A DNA stretch of 64,000 nucleotides from Verrucomicrobiaceae bacterium (GTDB lineage Bacteria > Verrucomicrobiota > Verrucomicrobiia > Verrucomicrobiales > Verrucomicrobiaceae). A program made the translations under genes and the position numbers. Location: positions 20,545 to 84,544 of the forward strand of contig CANNQP010000016.1 of assembly GCA_947507875.1 (NCBI GenBank), read 5' to 3'. The notes under the pieces were generated by a model. It was not told the DNA's origin and made no database searches. It was given only the letters and a program-made list of their open reading frames with translations. Positions 51,184 to 60,345 of this stretch are shown piece by piece (the stretch's first letter is position 1; each line of letters begins with the position of its first letter).

Positions 51184-53015
51184 TCCTCCGCCGCCTCGTC
51201 GCTCTTCCGTTTGCCCTTGGGTTCGCCTGCTCCTTCGCCGCCGAACCGGACTTTCCGCTGACTGAAGATTCCAAGCCGCACGATGGCGTGGCGAAGGGCA
51301 CGATGCTGAAGGATACCTACACCGCCCGGGAGGGCAGTGTCTTCCCTGGCACGCAGCGCGAGTATCAGATCTACCTGCCTGCCGGTCATGATCGGGACAA
51401 GCCATCCACCTTCATGGTGTTTCAGGATGGGGTCATTTATCAGGCACCGGTCGTGTTCGACAATCTGATCGCTAAGAAAGAGATTCCCCCACTCGTCGGC
51501 ATCTTCATCAAACCTGGCGTCGTCCCCGCCGCGAATGAGAACGCCCTGCCGCGATTCAATCGCAGCTACGAGTATGACAGCATCACGCCGACCTACTCCG
51601 AGTTCCTGATTGACGAGTTCCTGCCTGCCCTGGAGGCCAAACATGGCCTCAAGCTGAGCACTGATCCCAATCATGCCGCTATCTCTGGCAACAGCAGCGG
51701 TGGCATCTGCGCGTTCATGGTTGCCTGGCACCGGCCGGATCGTTTTCGTCGTGTGTTCACCGGCGTGGGCACCTACGTCGGCATCCACGGCGCGGACCAA
51801 CTGCCCGTGCTTGTTCGCAAGTTCGAGCCCAAGCCACTGCGGATCTTTCTGCAAAGCGGCACCGGCGATAACAACCTTTACTGTGGCGACTGGTGGATGG
51901 CCAACCAGATGATGGAACGCAGCCTCAGCTGGGCCGGCTACGACCTGAACCACGCCTGGGGCGAAGGCGGCCACAACCAGAAGCACGCCAGCCAAATTTT
52001 CCCAGAGGTGATGCGCTGGCTCTGGCGCGATTGGCAGACGGACATGGAGGTGAAGGCGAATCCGAAGGGCGAGTCGAAGTGGAAGGGGGATGAGGTCGTG
52101 GGGGCAGGGAAGTGGGAACACCTCCTGCAAAGCCATGGAAACCTTGATTCGGAAATCGCAGCCATGGCAGATGGGTCGGTTTACGTGCAGGCCAAGAGCC
52201 AAGAAAATGGCACAGACCTGCTTCGATTCATTCGGCTGGATGCTTCTGGGGAAGAGCACGTGGTCTCAATCAAAGCATCCGGTGCCTTGAATGGCTTCAA
52301 AGCAGGCCCCCATGGCGCGCTACGCCTTTACTTCAATCCGGTGCATCCCGAGAGGTTTGCCAGATTCGTGGATGTTTCTCCAAAGGGTGAGGTGCAGCGT
52401 GAAGTGCGTTTTGGTGACAAAGACAACGGCTACGATCAACCCTTCACCTCACATCCAAGCCTCTGCTGCGACAGCACAGGCCGCTTTTATTTTGCCGGTG
52501 GCAATGATGCCTTGATCGGCAGAGTCGGCTTGGATGGCAGGTATGAGTATCTTCATGGTGAAAAACTACTGAATTCCAACGTGCTCGGATCATCAGCCGG
52601 TTTGATCTGCCTCTCGCCTGATCAAACCCAGCTTTACATTGGCGACCGCCATCAGCGGATTGATGTCGTGCAGCTTCGTGAAGAACCGCCTTTGTTTCAG
52701 CATCCGCAGTCTTTTTATCTCATGGATGACCCACAAGGCTTCGAGTATCCGCTCCACGCAAACTCGATGTGCGTGGACACGAACGGTTGGCTCTACGTCG
52801 CCACCTCGCTCGGCATCCAAGTCCTCGACCAAGCAGGCCGCGTGAACTTCATCCTCCCCACCCCGAAGCCCGCGCTCGACGTCTGCTTCGGCGGCAAAGA
52901 CCTCAGCGAGCTTCTCATCGCCTCTGGTGGTAAGATTTACAAACGTGCCACCAAGGCCAAAGGCATCGTCAGCGGCCAGCAACCGCCGATCAAGCCCCCG
53001 CCGCCGAAGCTTTGA
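51180..53015 (+). CDS. Secreted esterase-like alpha/beta hydrolase fused to an SMP-30-type propeller
   Basis: 611 residues from ATG 51180; signal peptide VALPFALGFACSFAAEP. The N-terminal 290 residues are an esterase D/enterochelin-esterase-type hydrolase: strand FMVFQDGVIYQAP, nucleophile elbow ISGNSSGGICAF (Ser 172), catalytic Asp probably in SGTGDNNLYCGD, and His in EGGHNQKHASQIFP. From about residue 330 a six-bladed SMP-30/gluconolactonase-like propeller follows (SVYVQAKSQENGTDLLRF; NSMCVDTNGWLYVATSLGI). The tail is Lys/Pro-rich. Substrate unknown, perhaps a sugar or polysaccharide ester. It is translationally coupled to gcvT. Confidence 0.88.
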   Translation: MILRRLVALPFALGFACSFAAEPDFPLTEDSKPHDGVAKGTMLKDTYTAREGSVFPGTQREYQIYLPAGHDRDKPSTFMVFQDGVIYQAPVVFDNLIAKKEIPPLVGIFIKPGVVPAANENALPRFNRSYEYDSITPTYSEFLIDEFLPALEAKHGLKLSTDPNHAAISGNSSGGICAFMVAWHRPDRFRRVFTGVGTYVGIHGADQLPVLVRKFEPKPLRIFLQSGTGDNNLYCGDWWMANQMMERSLSWAGYDLNHAWGEGGHNQKHASQIFPEVMRWLWRDWQTDMEVKANPKGESKWKGDEVVGAGKWEHLLQSHGNLDSEIAAMADGSVYVQAKSQENGTDLLRFIRLDASGEEHVVSIKASGALNGFKAGPHGALRLYFNPVHPERFARFVDVSPKGEVQREVRFGDKDNGYDQPFTSHPSLCCDSTGRFYFAGGNDALIGRVGLDGRYEYLHGEKLLNSNVLGSSAGLICLSPDQTQLYIGDRHQRIDVVQLREEPPLFQHPQSFYLMDDPQGFEYPLHANSMCVDTNGWLYVATSLGIQVLDQAGRVNFILPTPKPALDVCFGGKDLSELLIASGGKIYKRATKAKGIVSGQQPPIKPPPPKL

Positions 53016-53061
53016 AGCATCCAGGGCTTGCGTGCTGGCGAACGCAGCCTAGCAGAGCCTC

Positions 53062-53508
53062 ATGGCAGACGATACCCCAGTCATTGAGACCCGTGAGGAG
53101 GTCATGTTTTTCGACACCGACATCGGCGGTGTCGTGCACAACATCGCCTACCTGCGGATGATCGAGACAGCCCGCACGCGTCTGGCGGCTCAGTTGGGCA
53201 TGCAGCTGCGCGAGATGGCCCGCACCCAGGTCTATCCGGTCGTGGTGCGGACGGAGATCGATTACCGGAAGCCCGCGACTTTGGGCGATGTGTTGGTCAT
53301 TCGGGGACGGCTGGAGCGTGTGGAGCGGGCGCGCTTCTGGGTGGCTTTTGAAATCCGTCGTGAAGGGGAAGAGGTGCTGCTGATCAGTTGCCGTCAGAGC
53401 TTGGCCCTCGTGCAGATGCCGCAGGGGCGACCGCTGCGACTGCCCGAAGACTGGCCGGACAAGTATCCGCACCTCACCGGGAAGGCCGAGCTTACCTCCC
53501 CGCGCTGA
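53062..53508 (+). CDS. Acyl-CoA thioesterase (YbgC / 4-hydroxybenzoyl-CoA type hotdog fold)
   Basis: 148 residues, a single hotdog domain. The YbgC-family motif is VMFFDTDIGGVVHNIAYLRMIE with catalytic Asp 20, followed by the strand VVVRTEIDYRKPATLGDVLV. It hydrolyses short- or medium-chain acyl-CoAs. It sits 46 bp after the esterase gene and 65 bp before the SET gene. No pathway link is obvious. Confidence 0.9.
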   Translation: MADDTPVIETREEVMFFDTDIGGVVHNIAYLRMIETARTRLAAQLGMQLREMARTQVYPVVVRTEIDYRKPATLGDVLVIRGRLERVERARFWVAFEIRREGEEVLLISCRQSLALVQMPQGRPLRLPEDWPDKYPHLTGKAELTSPR

Positions 53509-53573
53509 CTTTTGCGTGGCCTGTCTTGACTTTAGGGGCGGCGACGGCATGACATTCGCTTTACCGTTTCCTC

Positions 53574-54197
53574 ATGCCTGAAGCTTCCGCGAAAAAATAC
53601 TGGGTCGTCCGCGGCTCATCCATCCACCACCGCGGCCTTTTTGCCCGCACCGACATCCCGAAGGACGCGGCCATTATTGAATACGTGGGGGAAAAAATCA
53701 CCAAGGCGGAAAGCACGCGCCGTGGGCTGGCGCTCGAAGCCAAGGCCAAGAAGACAGGTGGAGCGGCGGTTTACATCTTCACCCTGAACAGTCGCTACGA
53801 TCTGGATGGCGCCGGGGCAAACAATCCTGCGCGGTTGATGAATCATTCCTGTGAGCCGAACTGCGAGGCGTTCATCTCTCGTGGGCGCATCTGGCTTCAT
53901 GCCATGCGTGACATTGATCAAGGTGAGGAATTGACCTTCAACTATGGCTTTGGCCTGGAGACCTGGGAAGAGCATCCCTGCCGTTGTGGTAAGCCCAGCT
54001 GCGTGGGCTACATTCTGGACCAAAAGTACTGGAAACGACTCGGCGTGATCTTGAAGCGTCGGCAAGAGAAGCAGAAAAAAATCGCTGCCCTGGAACAGCG
54101 CGCGGCGGATCTGCAAAAGACCCTCGATGAGCTCGATGCTGCGCCGAAGAAGCAACGCACGCGCAAGGTCAGCGCCAAAAAGAAGCTGAGGAACTGA
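53574..54197 (+). CDS. SET-domain protein-lysine methyltransferase-like protein
   Basis: 207 residues. The SET domain has the strand HHRGLFARTDIPKDAAIIEY, the SAM-pocket motif RLMNHSCEPNCEAF (residues 87-100), and LTFNYGFG with Tyr 124. A post-SET zinc cluster CRCGKPSC (Cys 136, 138, 143) follows. The last 45 residues are a Lys/Arg-rich coiled coil (RRQEKQKKIAALEQRAADLQ), possibly binding DNA or a protein target. Its bacterial target is unknown; histone-like or ribosomal proteins are candidates. aroE begins 79 bp downstream. Confidence 0.88.
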   Translation: MPEASAKKYWVVRGSSIHHRGLFARTDIPKDAAIIEYVGEKITKAESTRRGLALEAKAKKTGGAAVYIFTLNSRYDLDGAGANNPARLMNHSCEPNCEAFISRGRIWLHAMRDIDQGEELTFNYGFGLETWEEHPCRCGKPSCVGYILDQKYWKRLGVILKRRQEKQKKIAALEQRAADLQKTLDELDAAPKKQRTRKVSAKKKLRN

Positions 54198-54276
54198 TGC
54201 GCCGTAGGCGCTCCAATCGTTTCAGCGGGCAGTCCTCAAGTCTAGGCTTTTCATCCTTGGCCTCGCGTGCCAAATC

Positions 54277-55191
54277 TTGGACGTGGCATCCCCCTTTTAC
54301 ACCTTTGACCAACTGCTCGATTTTCCGGTTCTGACGCCTCCCGCTCGACTGGCGGTGATCGGCGATCCGATCTCCCACTCCAAGTCTCCGCAGATGCACA
54401 ACCCTGCGCTGATGGACCGTGGCATCGACGCGCAATACGTGAGGGTGCAGGTGCCGGTGGGCAGTGTGGCGGAGGCTTTTCGCCGTTTTCGTGAGGCTGG
54501 TTTTCTGGGCATCAATGTGACCATCCCTCACAAATTTGAAGCTTTGGAAGCGGTCGATGAGCTCGACCCACTGGCCGAAAGGCTCGGAGCCGTCAATACG
54601 GTGGCCATTCGAGACGGGCGCTTGTTCGGTTACAACACGGACGGTCCTGGTTTTTTGCGCAGCTTGAAGGAGGCGTTTCAGGTGGAGGTGAAGGACCTGC
54701 GTGTGCTGATTTTAGGAGCGGGTGGAGGTGCAGGAAAGGCTGTGCTGCAGCAGAGTGCCATGGCTGGCTGTCGCCACCTGACGCTGGTGAACCGATCCAG
54801 CGAAAAATTACAAAGTCTAGCGGCTGACCTCAGGCCCCTTTATCCGGATTTGGAGCTTACGTTGTTGATGGGCGAAGACTGGAAGGACTCGACGATCAGG
54901 ACCGCGCTGATGGAGACCGATTTGCTGATCAATGCCACCTCCCTGGGCATGAAGGAGACGGATGCACCTGCTTTGCCGGAGGGAGCGATCCTAAGTCGTC
55001 ACCTGATCTATGACATGGTGTATCGGGCGGGTGGGGAGACACCGCTGATTCGCCAGGCCCGCGAGGCTGGGGCGAGATGCACGGATGGCATGTCCCTGCT
55101 GCTGCATCAGGGCGCAGTCTCGTTTGAGCATTGGTTCAACCGTCCGGCTCCGCTGGAGGTGATGCGCGCAGGTCTTCAGGCGGCGGTTTGA
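54277..55191 (+). CDS. aroE: Shikimate dehydrogenase
   Basis: 304 residues from TTG 54277 (a GTG at 54283 is equally possible). VIGDPISHSKSPQMHNPAL binds shikimate; the catalytic Lys 86 is in NVTIPHKFEAL, the catalytic Asp lies in YNTDGPGFLRS, and the NADP fold has LILGAGGGAGKAVLQQ. NATSLGMKETDAP and YDMVYRAGGETPL complete the family. It reduces 3-dehydroshikimate in aromatic amino-acid synthesis. The C-terminal tail is a standard helix. It converges with the DUF1080 gene (5-bp gap). Confidence 0.95.
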   Translation: MDVASPFYTFDQLLDFPVLTPPARLAVIGDPISHSKSPQMHNPALMDRGIDAQYVRVQVPVGSVAEAFRRFREAGFLGINVTIPHKFEALEAVDELDPLAERLGAVNTVAIRDGRLFGYNTDGPGFLRSLKEAFQVEVKDLRVLILGAGGGAGKAVLQQSAMAGCRHLTLVNRSSEKLQSLAADLRPLYPDLELTLLMGEDWKDSTIRTALMETDLLINATSLGMKETDAPALPEGAILSRHLIYDMVYRAGGETPLIRQAREAGARCTDGMSLLLHQGAVSFEHWFNRPAPLEVMRAGLQAAV

Positions 55192-55196
55192 GCGGA

Positions 55197-55853
55197 TTAC
55201 AGTTCCCGCACGCGGATGTTGCGATACCACACCTTGTCGTGGTGATCGGTCAGCATGATGCGACCACGACCAGGGGCGAAGCCCGCCTTGTTCTTGAATT
55301 TGCTCGCGGCGATCATCTTTTGCCACTCCGGCTGGGCGGTGTCGGCTTGGCAGACCAATTTGCCATTCAGCCAGTGTTCGAGCTTACCTGATTTGACCAC
55401 GACTTTGCTCTGATTCCATTGGCCGGGCGCATTCAGCGGTTTCTTCGCGTCAGGTGCTTTGATGTCGTAAATGCTTGCGGTCACGTGGCTGCCACCTTTT
55501 TTGCCGTCTGGGTGCTTGGAGTCATCAATCATCTGATACTCGATGCCGAGCCACTCCTTGCCGCCGACTTTGGTGACCCAATACTTCACGCCATTGTTGC
55601 CACCGTCCTCGATCTTCCATTCCCATTCGAGTTCGAAATCTTGATACTCTTTGTCACTGAGGAGATTGCCGCCGCCTGTGCCGTTCAGATGCAGGGTGCC
55701 ATTGTCGATGACCCACCCTGCGCCTGGCGCTTTGCCATCGCTGCCGGTCCAGCCAGAGAGCGATTTGCCATCAAAAAGCGAGATGGGTTCTGCGGCATAT
55801 AAATTCAGTGAGCCAAGCAGAGGCAGCAGGAGTCGGGTCAAGGTTGGGTTCAT
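55197..55853 (-). CDS. Secreted DUF1080 (3-keto-disaccharide hydrolase-like) protein
   Basis: 218 residues from ATG 55851-55853, which gives the signal peptide RLLLPLLGSLNLYAAEP; the frame runs further upstream into mnmA, which is rejected. A single concanavalin-like jelly-roll typical of DUF1080: SLFDGKSLSGWTGSDGKAPG, EYQDFELEWEWKIEDGGNNG, and DHHDKVWYRNIRVREL at the end. The family is expanded in Verrucomicrobia and Planctomycetes; some members act on 3-keto-glycosides. Substrate not determined. Forty bases separate it from mnmA, so it may share that transcript. Confidence 0.88.
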   Translation of the reverse strand: MNPTLTRLLLPLLGSLNLYAAEPISLFDGKSLSGWTGSDGKAPGAGWVIDNGTLHLNGTGGGNLLSDKEYQDFELEWEWKIEDGGNNGVKYWVTKVGGKEWLGIEYQMIDDSKHPDGKKGGSHVTASIYDIKAPDAKKPLNAPGQWNQSKVVVKSGKLEHWLNGKLVCQADTAQPEWQKMIAASKFKNKAGFAPGRGRIMLTDHHDKVWYRNIRVREL

Positions 55854-55893
55854 GGAAAATTTGGAAAGGCGGCTAAGTAACGCAATCGATGGC

Positions 55894-56964
55894 TCAGTCA
55901 TAGGCGATACTTTCAAAAAAAGCACCTCCGAGGAGTTGATCGCCCTCGTAGAGGGCGCAGATTTGGCCAGGGGTGAGCGCACGTTGTGGCTCATGATAAA
56001 GCAAAGAAGCTCGGCCCTCTCCCAGCGGCACAAAGTCGGCCAGGCCGGCAGGGCAGCGGTAACGCGGCTGGGCATTGACGGTGCGTGCTTCGTTCAGTGG
56101 CAGACCTGTTGTCGAGAGGCCGGAGAGCGTGCAGCGCCGCGCCCAGAGCAGGGGAGTATCTTCTCGCTCAATGGCGATGACCAGTTCATTCGATTCAGGC
56201 CGTTTCGCCACAACGACATAGGCCTGCTTGTGCAGAGGACTGGCGACGCCGATGCCTTTGCGTTGGCCGAGCGTGTAAAGGTGCAGCCCTTTGTGCTGGC
56301 CAAGCATCTTGCCTTCTAAGTTCACGATGGGGCCGGGCGAGTCTGGCACAAAGGCACGCAGAAAGTCCTCCATCTTCACTTGGCCGATGAAGCAGATGCC
56401 CTGGCTGTCCTTTTTGTCGGCGGTTTTCAGGCCCAGGCGACGTGCCTCGTCCCGCAGTTCTGGCTTGAGCATGTGCCCGATGGGGAAAAGGGCGATTTGC
56501 GTCTGCTCGGGCCGCATCATGGCCAGGAAGTAGGTTTGATCCTTGTTCGGATCGGCACCGCGTCGGATGACCTGCGTGCCTTCTTTGCGAGCGTAGTGGC
56601 CAGTCGCGATGGCTTCAAAGCCGCGTTCCTTGGCCCAGTCCCAGAGCACACCGAATTTCATCTCGCGGTTGCACATCACATCCGGGTTCGGGGTGATGCC
56701 TGCTTCGTAACCTTCGAGCAGATACTTCACCACCCGCTCGCGGTAGTCGCGCATGAGATTCACGACTTGAAAGTCGATGTTCAGCTGCTCCGCCACCGCG
56801 CGAGCATCCGTGATGTCTTCTTCCCACGGGCAGTGGCCGATGATGCCCTCCTCATTGATCCAGTTTTTCATGTAGGCCCCGGTCACGTCATGCCCTTCGC
56901 GGACGAGCAGCGCGGTGGCTAAGCTGCTGTCCACGCCTCCCGACATGGCGGCTAGGATTTTCAT
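55894..56964 (-). CDS. mnmA: tRNA-specific 2-thiouridylase MnmA
   Basis: 356 residues. The PP-loop [20 protein letters not shown] opens the protein; [13 protein letters not shown] holds the first catalytic Cys and [17 protein letters not shown] the second. [13 protein letters not shown] and the C-terminal [18 protein letters not shown] complete it. It 2-thiolates U34 in tRNAs for Lys, Glu and Gln. It lies 24 bp downstream of ffh on the same strand. Confidence 0.96.
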   Translation of the reverse strand: MKILAAMSGGVDSSLATALLVREGHDVTGAYMKNWINEEGIIGHCPWEEDITDARAVAEQLNIDFQVVNLMRDYRERVVKYLLEGYEAGITPNPDVMCNREMKFGVLWDWAKERGFEAIATGHYARKEGTQVIRRGADPNKDQTYFLAMMRPEQTQIALFPIGHMLKPELRDEARRLGLKTADKKDSQGICFIGQVKMEDFLRAFVPDSPGPIVNLEGKMLGQHKGLHLYTLGQRKGIGVASPLHKQAYVVVAKRPESNELVIAIEREDTPLLWARRCTLSGLSTTGLPLNEARTVNAQPRYRCPAGLADFVPLGEGRASLLYHEPQRALTPGQICALYEGDQLLGGAFFESIAYD

Positions 56965-56988
56965 GCGGCAAAAAAGAGATCGGGGGAA

Positions 56989-58479
56989 TCAAAACCCAAA
57001 GCCTTTGGGGAATTTCGGTTTGCCACCGCCGCCACCGCCGCCGGCTGAGATCCGGCGCAGGAGTTTGGACTTCGGGGCTCCGCCTTTCATCAGGCCGGCC
57101 AGACCGCCTTTCATGCCTGGAAGCCCTCCCATGCCAGGCATACCCGGCATGCCGGGCATACCGCCGCCTCCCATCATGCCTCCGGCCAGCGCGGCCATCA
57201 TGCCTTTGTTGCTCATCAATTTCCGCATCATCTCGTATTGCTGGACGAGTTGATTGACCTCCATGACGGGACGTCCACTGCCTTGGGCGATTCGCTTGCG
57301 GCGGCTGCCGTTCAGGAGGTCAGGCTTGGCTCGCTCTTTCGGCGTCATGGAGAGGATGATGGCCTCGGTGTGCTTCAGTTTTTTGTCATCCACGCCAGGC
57401 ATGTTTTTCAGAGCTCCCATGCCAGGCAACATGCCCAGGATGCCCTCCAGCGGTCCAAGCCGCTTCATGAACTTCAGCTGCTTGAGGAAGTCATTGAAGT
57501 CGAATTTGTTCTCCTCAAAGCGGCGCATCATGTTCATCGCCTCTTTTTCGTCGATCTCTTCGGCGGCCTTTTCGACCAAGCTGACGACATCGCCCATGCC
57601 CAGGATGCGTTGAGCCATCCGGTCGGGGTGGAAGACCTCGAGCTGCTCCACTTTCTCACCCACGCCCAGGAACTTGACCGGGCAGCCCGTGACTTGGCGC
57701 ATGGAAAGCAGGGCACCACCGCGGGCGTCGCCATCCAGCTTGGTCATCACCAGGCCGGTGATGCCGACGGTCTCATGGAACTTGCCTGCCACGCTGACGG
57801 CTTGCTGACCGGTTGCCGCATCGGCCACCAGCAGGGTGTCGTCGGGGCGCACGAGATCGCGCACTTGCTTCAACTGGCTGAGCAGTTCTTCATCGACCTC
57901 CTGGCGTCCGGCGGTGTCAAAGATCGCCACGCCTCCGCCTTGCTTTTCGAGCCATTGCAGCGCCGCGCGGGTGGCCTTCACGGGGTCGGTTTCGCCTTCT
58001 GGCGGCACGCACACGGGCACACTGAGCTGCTGGCCCAGCACCTCTAGCTGCTTGATCGCAGCCGGGCGATAAAGGTCGAGCGCGATGAGCAGCGGGCGCT
58101 TGCCCTGCTTCTTCAGCCAAGCCGCCAGTTTGGCCGAGGTGGTCGTTTTGCCCGCACCGTTCAGACCGACCATCAGGATGCGCTGAGTCGAAGCCAGGTT
58201 CAGTTCCGAGGCCTCACTGCCTAAAATCTTGGTCAGCTCATCGTGGAAGATTTTCACGATCATCTGGCCGGGGCTTACCGTGCGCAGCACTTCCTCGCCC
58301 AGAGCACGTTGCTTGACCGCCTCCAGCAGATCCTTGGTCACCTTGAAATCCACATCAGCTTCCAGGAGCGCCATGCGGATGTCCTTCATCGCATCGGCGA
58401 CGTTGGATTCGCTGATTTTGCCCAGGCCGCGGAGTTTGCGGAAGGCATCTTCGAGTTTGTCAGTCAGTAGGGAAAACAT
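56989..58479 (-). CDS. ffh: Signal recognition particle protein Ffh
   Basis: 496 residues. The N domain (residues 1-85) leads into the G domain with GLNGAGKTTTSAKLAAWL, LDLYRPAAIKQLEVLG, DTAGRQEVDEELL, and TKLDGDARGGALLS. The M domain carries RMAQRILGMGDVVSLVEKA and GSGRPVMEVNQLVQQYEMMRK, which bind SRP RNA. The tail is a long Met/Gly/Pro-rich segment (GMPGMPGMPGMGGLPGM and a Gly run) that is longer than in E. coli. It heads the ffh-mnmA cluster. Confidence 0.97.
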   Translation of the reverse strand: MFSLLTDKLEDAFRKLRGLGKISESNVADAMKDIRMALLEADVDFKVTKDLLEAVKQRALGEEVLRTVSPGQMIVKIFHDELTKILGSEASELNLASTQRILMVGLNGAGKTTTSAKLAAWLKKQGKRPLLIALDLYRPAAIKQLEVLGQQLSVPVCVPPEGETDPVKATRAALQWLEKQGGGVAIFDTAGRQEVDEELLSQLKQVRDLVRPDDTLLVADAATGQQAVSVAGKFHETVGITGLVMTKLDGDARGGALLSMRQVTGCPVKFLGVGEKVEQLEVFHPDRMAQRILGMGDVVSLVEKAAEEIDEKEAMNMMRRFEENKFDFNDFLKQLKFMKRLGPLEGILGMLPGMGALKNMPGVDDKKLKHTEAIILSMTPKERAKPDLLNGSRRKRIAQGSGRPVMEVNQLVQQYEMMRKLMSNKGMMAALAGGMMGGGGMPGMPGMPGMGGLPGMKGGLAGLMKGGAPKSKLLRRISAGGGGGGGKPKFPKGFGF

Positions 58480-58547
58480 GGCCGCCGGATGTGGCGCAAA
58501 AAACGTCCTTGGGCAAGGGCCAGGCGTGTCGGTGGCCTTGATCTGAT

Positions 58548-58808
58548 TCAGACCGCCTCTTGGGCCTGATTGGTATCTTCGAGACCAGGGACGAGCTGTG
58601 CCTTGTCTGCGTAGCGATCAAAGCGATTCGAAAGAATGAGCAAGGTCGGTGCCCAAAGGCCGACAAAGATGCCAAAGCGCTCGGCATGCGCTTGCTCCAG
58701 CGGGTCTTCTCCGTTGAGAAACCACCAGATCCAGATAGAAAGCAGGATGGACATCATGCCAGCCTGAAAGCACAGCGTGCTTAAGGTGCGGCAAATTTTA
58801 GGATTCAT
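58548..58808 (-). CDS. Small two-helix membrane protein, unknown function
   Basis: 86 residues from ATG 58806-58808 (12 codons longer to 58844 is possible). Two hydrophobic stretches, SILLSIWIWWFLNG and FGIFVGLWAPTLLILSNRF, predict two membrane helices. The ends are polar. No family is recognised. It lies 68 bp upstream of ffh on the same strand. Confidence 0.55.
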   Translation of the reverse strand: MNPKICRTLSTLCFQAGMMSILLSIWIWWFLNGEDPLEQAHAERFGIFVGLWAPTLLILSNRFDRYADKAQLVPGLEDTNQAQEAV

Positions 58809-59008
58809 GCAACCAGCGTAACGAACCACCCCATGCCGCGCCAAGAAGGAAGCAATTTCTGCTCAATGAAGCGCAAATGCTGCGTGCGGGTCGCTCAACG
58901 GAGGGCATGCGGATGGAAAAAAATCCCATCTTTCTACTCAACAGAGCGCTTGCCTCCGCTTTCAAACGGGGCTCGTAACCTTCAACACCCTCGCTATTCT
59001 ATTCGCCT

Positions 59009-59692
59009 ATGACACTCCTCCTGATCGTTGCCGCCATGCTGCTGTCCTTGTACGCACAGTGGAAGGTCTCTTCGAATTACCGTCGCTACTCTGAGGTTCC
59101 GGCATCCTCGGGCTTCACGGGCGCAGCCATCGCCCAGCGCATCCTGGATCTGAATGGCATTCATGACGTCACCGTGCACGCCTCGCCGGGGCATCTGGTG
59201 GATCATTACGATCCGAGCAATCGTCGCTTGGTCCTTTCGGAAGAAAACTACTACGGCCAATCCGTCGCGGCCCTCGGCATCGCGGCACATGAATGCGGGC
59301 ACGCGATTCAGCATGCCGTGGCGTATGCTCCTCTTCAGTGGCGCATGGCGGCCGTTGGCATCACCACCATGGCAGGGAACATCATCCCCGTTTTGGCCAT
59401 CGGCGGCATGTTTTTGGCTCCCAAAGTGGTGCTGCCCTTCCTAGCAGCTGCGTTTGGGATTGTGATGTTGTTCCAACTGGTGACGCTCCCTGTCGAGTTT
59501 GATGCAACCGCTCGCGCAAAGAAGATTCTCGCCAGCACCGGAGCTGTCGCTTCAGGTCAGGAATTCAATGCCATGAGCAAGGTGCTGGATGCTGCTGCGC
59601 TGACCTACGTGGCTGCTTTCTTGAGTGCCCTGGCCAGCTTCCTTCACTACGTGCTGCCGCTGATCATGGGCGGACGCAGCGATGAGGAGTAA
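59009..59692 (+). CDS. Membrane zinc metallopeptidase (YugP/Peptidase_Mx type)
   Basis: 227 residues. The zinc site HECGH is at 94-98 inside ALGIAAHECGHAIQHAVAY, the family signature. There is an N-terminal helix (LLIVAAMLLSLYAQWKV), two central helices (MFLAPKVVLPFLAAAFGIVM), and a C-terminal helix (TYVAAFLSALASFLHYVL). EFDATARAKKIL is another family block. Probably a membrane-bound protease; its substrate is unknown. A strong terminator follows 40 bp downstream. Confidence 0.92.
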   Translation: MTLLLIVAAMLLSLYAQWKVSSNYRRYSEVPASSGFTGAAIAQRILDLNGIHDVTVHASPGHLVDHYDPSNRRLVLSEENYYGQSVAALGIAAHECGHAIQHAVAYAPLQWRMAAVGITTMAGNIIPVLAIGGMFLAPKVVLPFLAAAFGIVMLFQLVTLPVEFDATARAKKILASTGAVASGQEFNAMSKVLDAAALTYVAAFLSALASFLHYVLPLIMGGRSDEE

Positions 59693-59731
59693 TCTCTGTT
59701 TCAGAAGCTCCTCGAGACGCTTCTTTCTCCA

Positions 59732-59764
59732 AGAGGTGCTGCCCATGGCGGCACCTCTTTTTGT
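59732..59764 (+). terminator. Factor-independent terminator
   Basis: A 12-bp stem AGAGGTGCTGCC / GGCGGCACCTCT with one G-U pair and a 3-nt loop, followed by a run of Ts. It ends the zinc-protease gene; on the minus strand no T tract follows. Confidence 0.85.
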
Positions 59765-59768
59765 TTTC

Positions 59769-60272
59769 TCAAGCCTTCTTCAGCGTTCCCCAGGTGATGC
59801 GCAAACCACCGAAGACGAAAAGTAGAGGAAACCAGATCGAATAGAGTGGCGCTCGTGAATCATGCTTCAGCACCGCGATCTCAGGCTGGGCTGGGTTCAC
59901 GTAGCAAACCGTGTCCGTTCCCGATTTCCAGATGCTGATCTTTTTGCGAATGACATCTTCATGCTGACTGGGGCTATCCACGCGTTTCAGGCGGGTGCTG
60001 GTGTAGGCCTTGTTCTGAAACACATACTGGTAGCGGATTTCGGAGCGATAGGCTGGATTCGAGTTGGGGGTGGGCCGTTCGCTAACCACTCGTGATACCA
60101 CGATCCGGCACGGCACCTCCGGCCAGCGGCGCGTTTCTTCAGCTCGTTGCCAAGCGACCCAGAGCACCCAGGTGAAAACACTGCCTGCGAGGGCAAGGCT
60201 GAGACCCAAGCTCGCCATCCACAGGCGGCCTGAAGCAGAAGAGGCAGGCATGGGAGAGGAGACGTGTGTCAT
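59769..60272 (-). CDS. DUF3592 membrane protein
   Basis: 167 residues from ATG 60270-60272 (14 codons longer is possible). One N-terminal membrane helix (ASLGLSLALAGSVFTWVLW) and one near the C-terminus (SIWFPLLFVFGGLRITW) bracket a beta-rich domain (EVPCRIVVSRVVSERPTPNS, SGTDTVCYVNPAQPEIA). The CYVNPAQP motif marks the DUF3592 family, of unknown function. It diverges from recJ. Confidence 0.82.
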   Translation of the reverse strand: MTHVSSPMPASSASGRLWMASLGLSLALAGSVFTWVLWVAWQRAEETRRWPEVPCRIVVSRVVSERPTPNSNPAYRSEIRYQYVFQNKAYTSTRLKRVDSPSQHEDVIRKKISIWKSGTDTVCYVNPAQPEIAVLKHDSRAPLYSIWFPLLFVFGGLRITWGTLKKA

Positions 60273-60345
60273 GATTCCGAGGGATGCTTTGACTAGCCGA
60301 CTCGCGTGCTGCATACAAGCAAGTTACCTTTTCTTCCGCACCTTC

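Noticed and set aside
60064..60345. Longer start for recJ
   Set aside because: The extra 94 residues are antisense to the DUF3592 gene and lack coding character; ATG 60346 fits the normal RecJ length.
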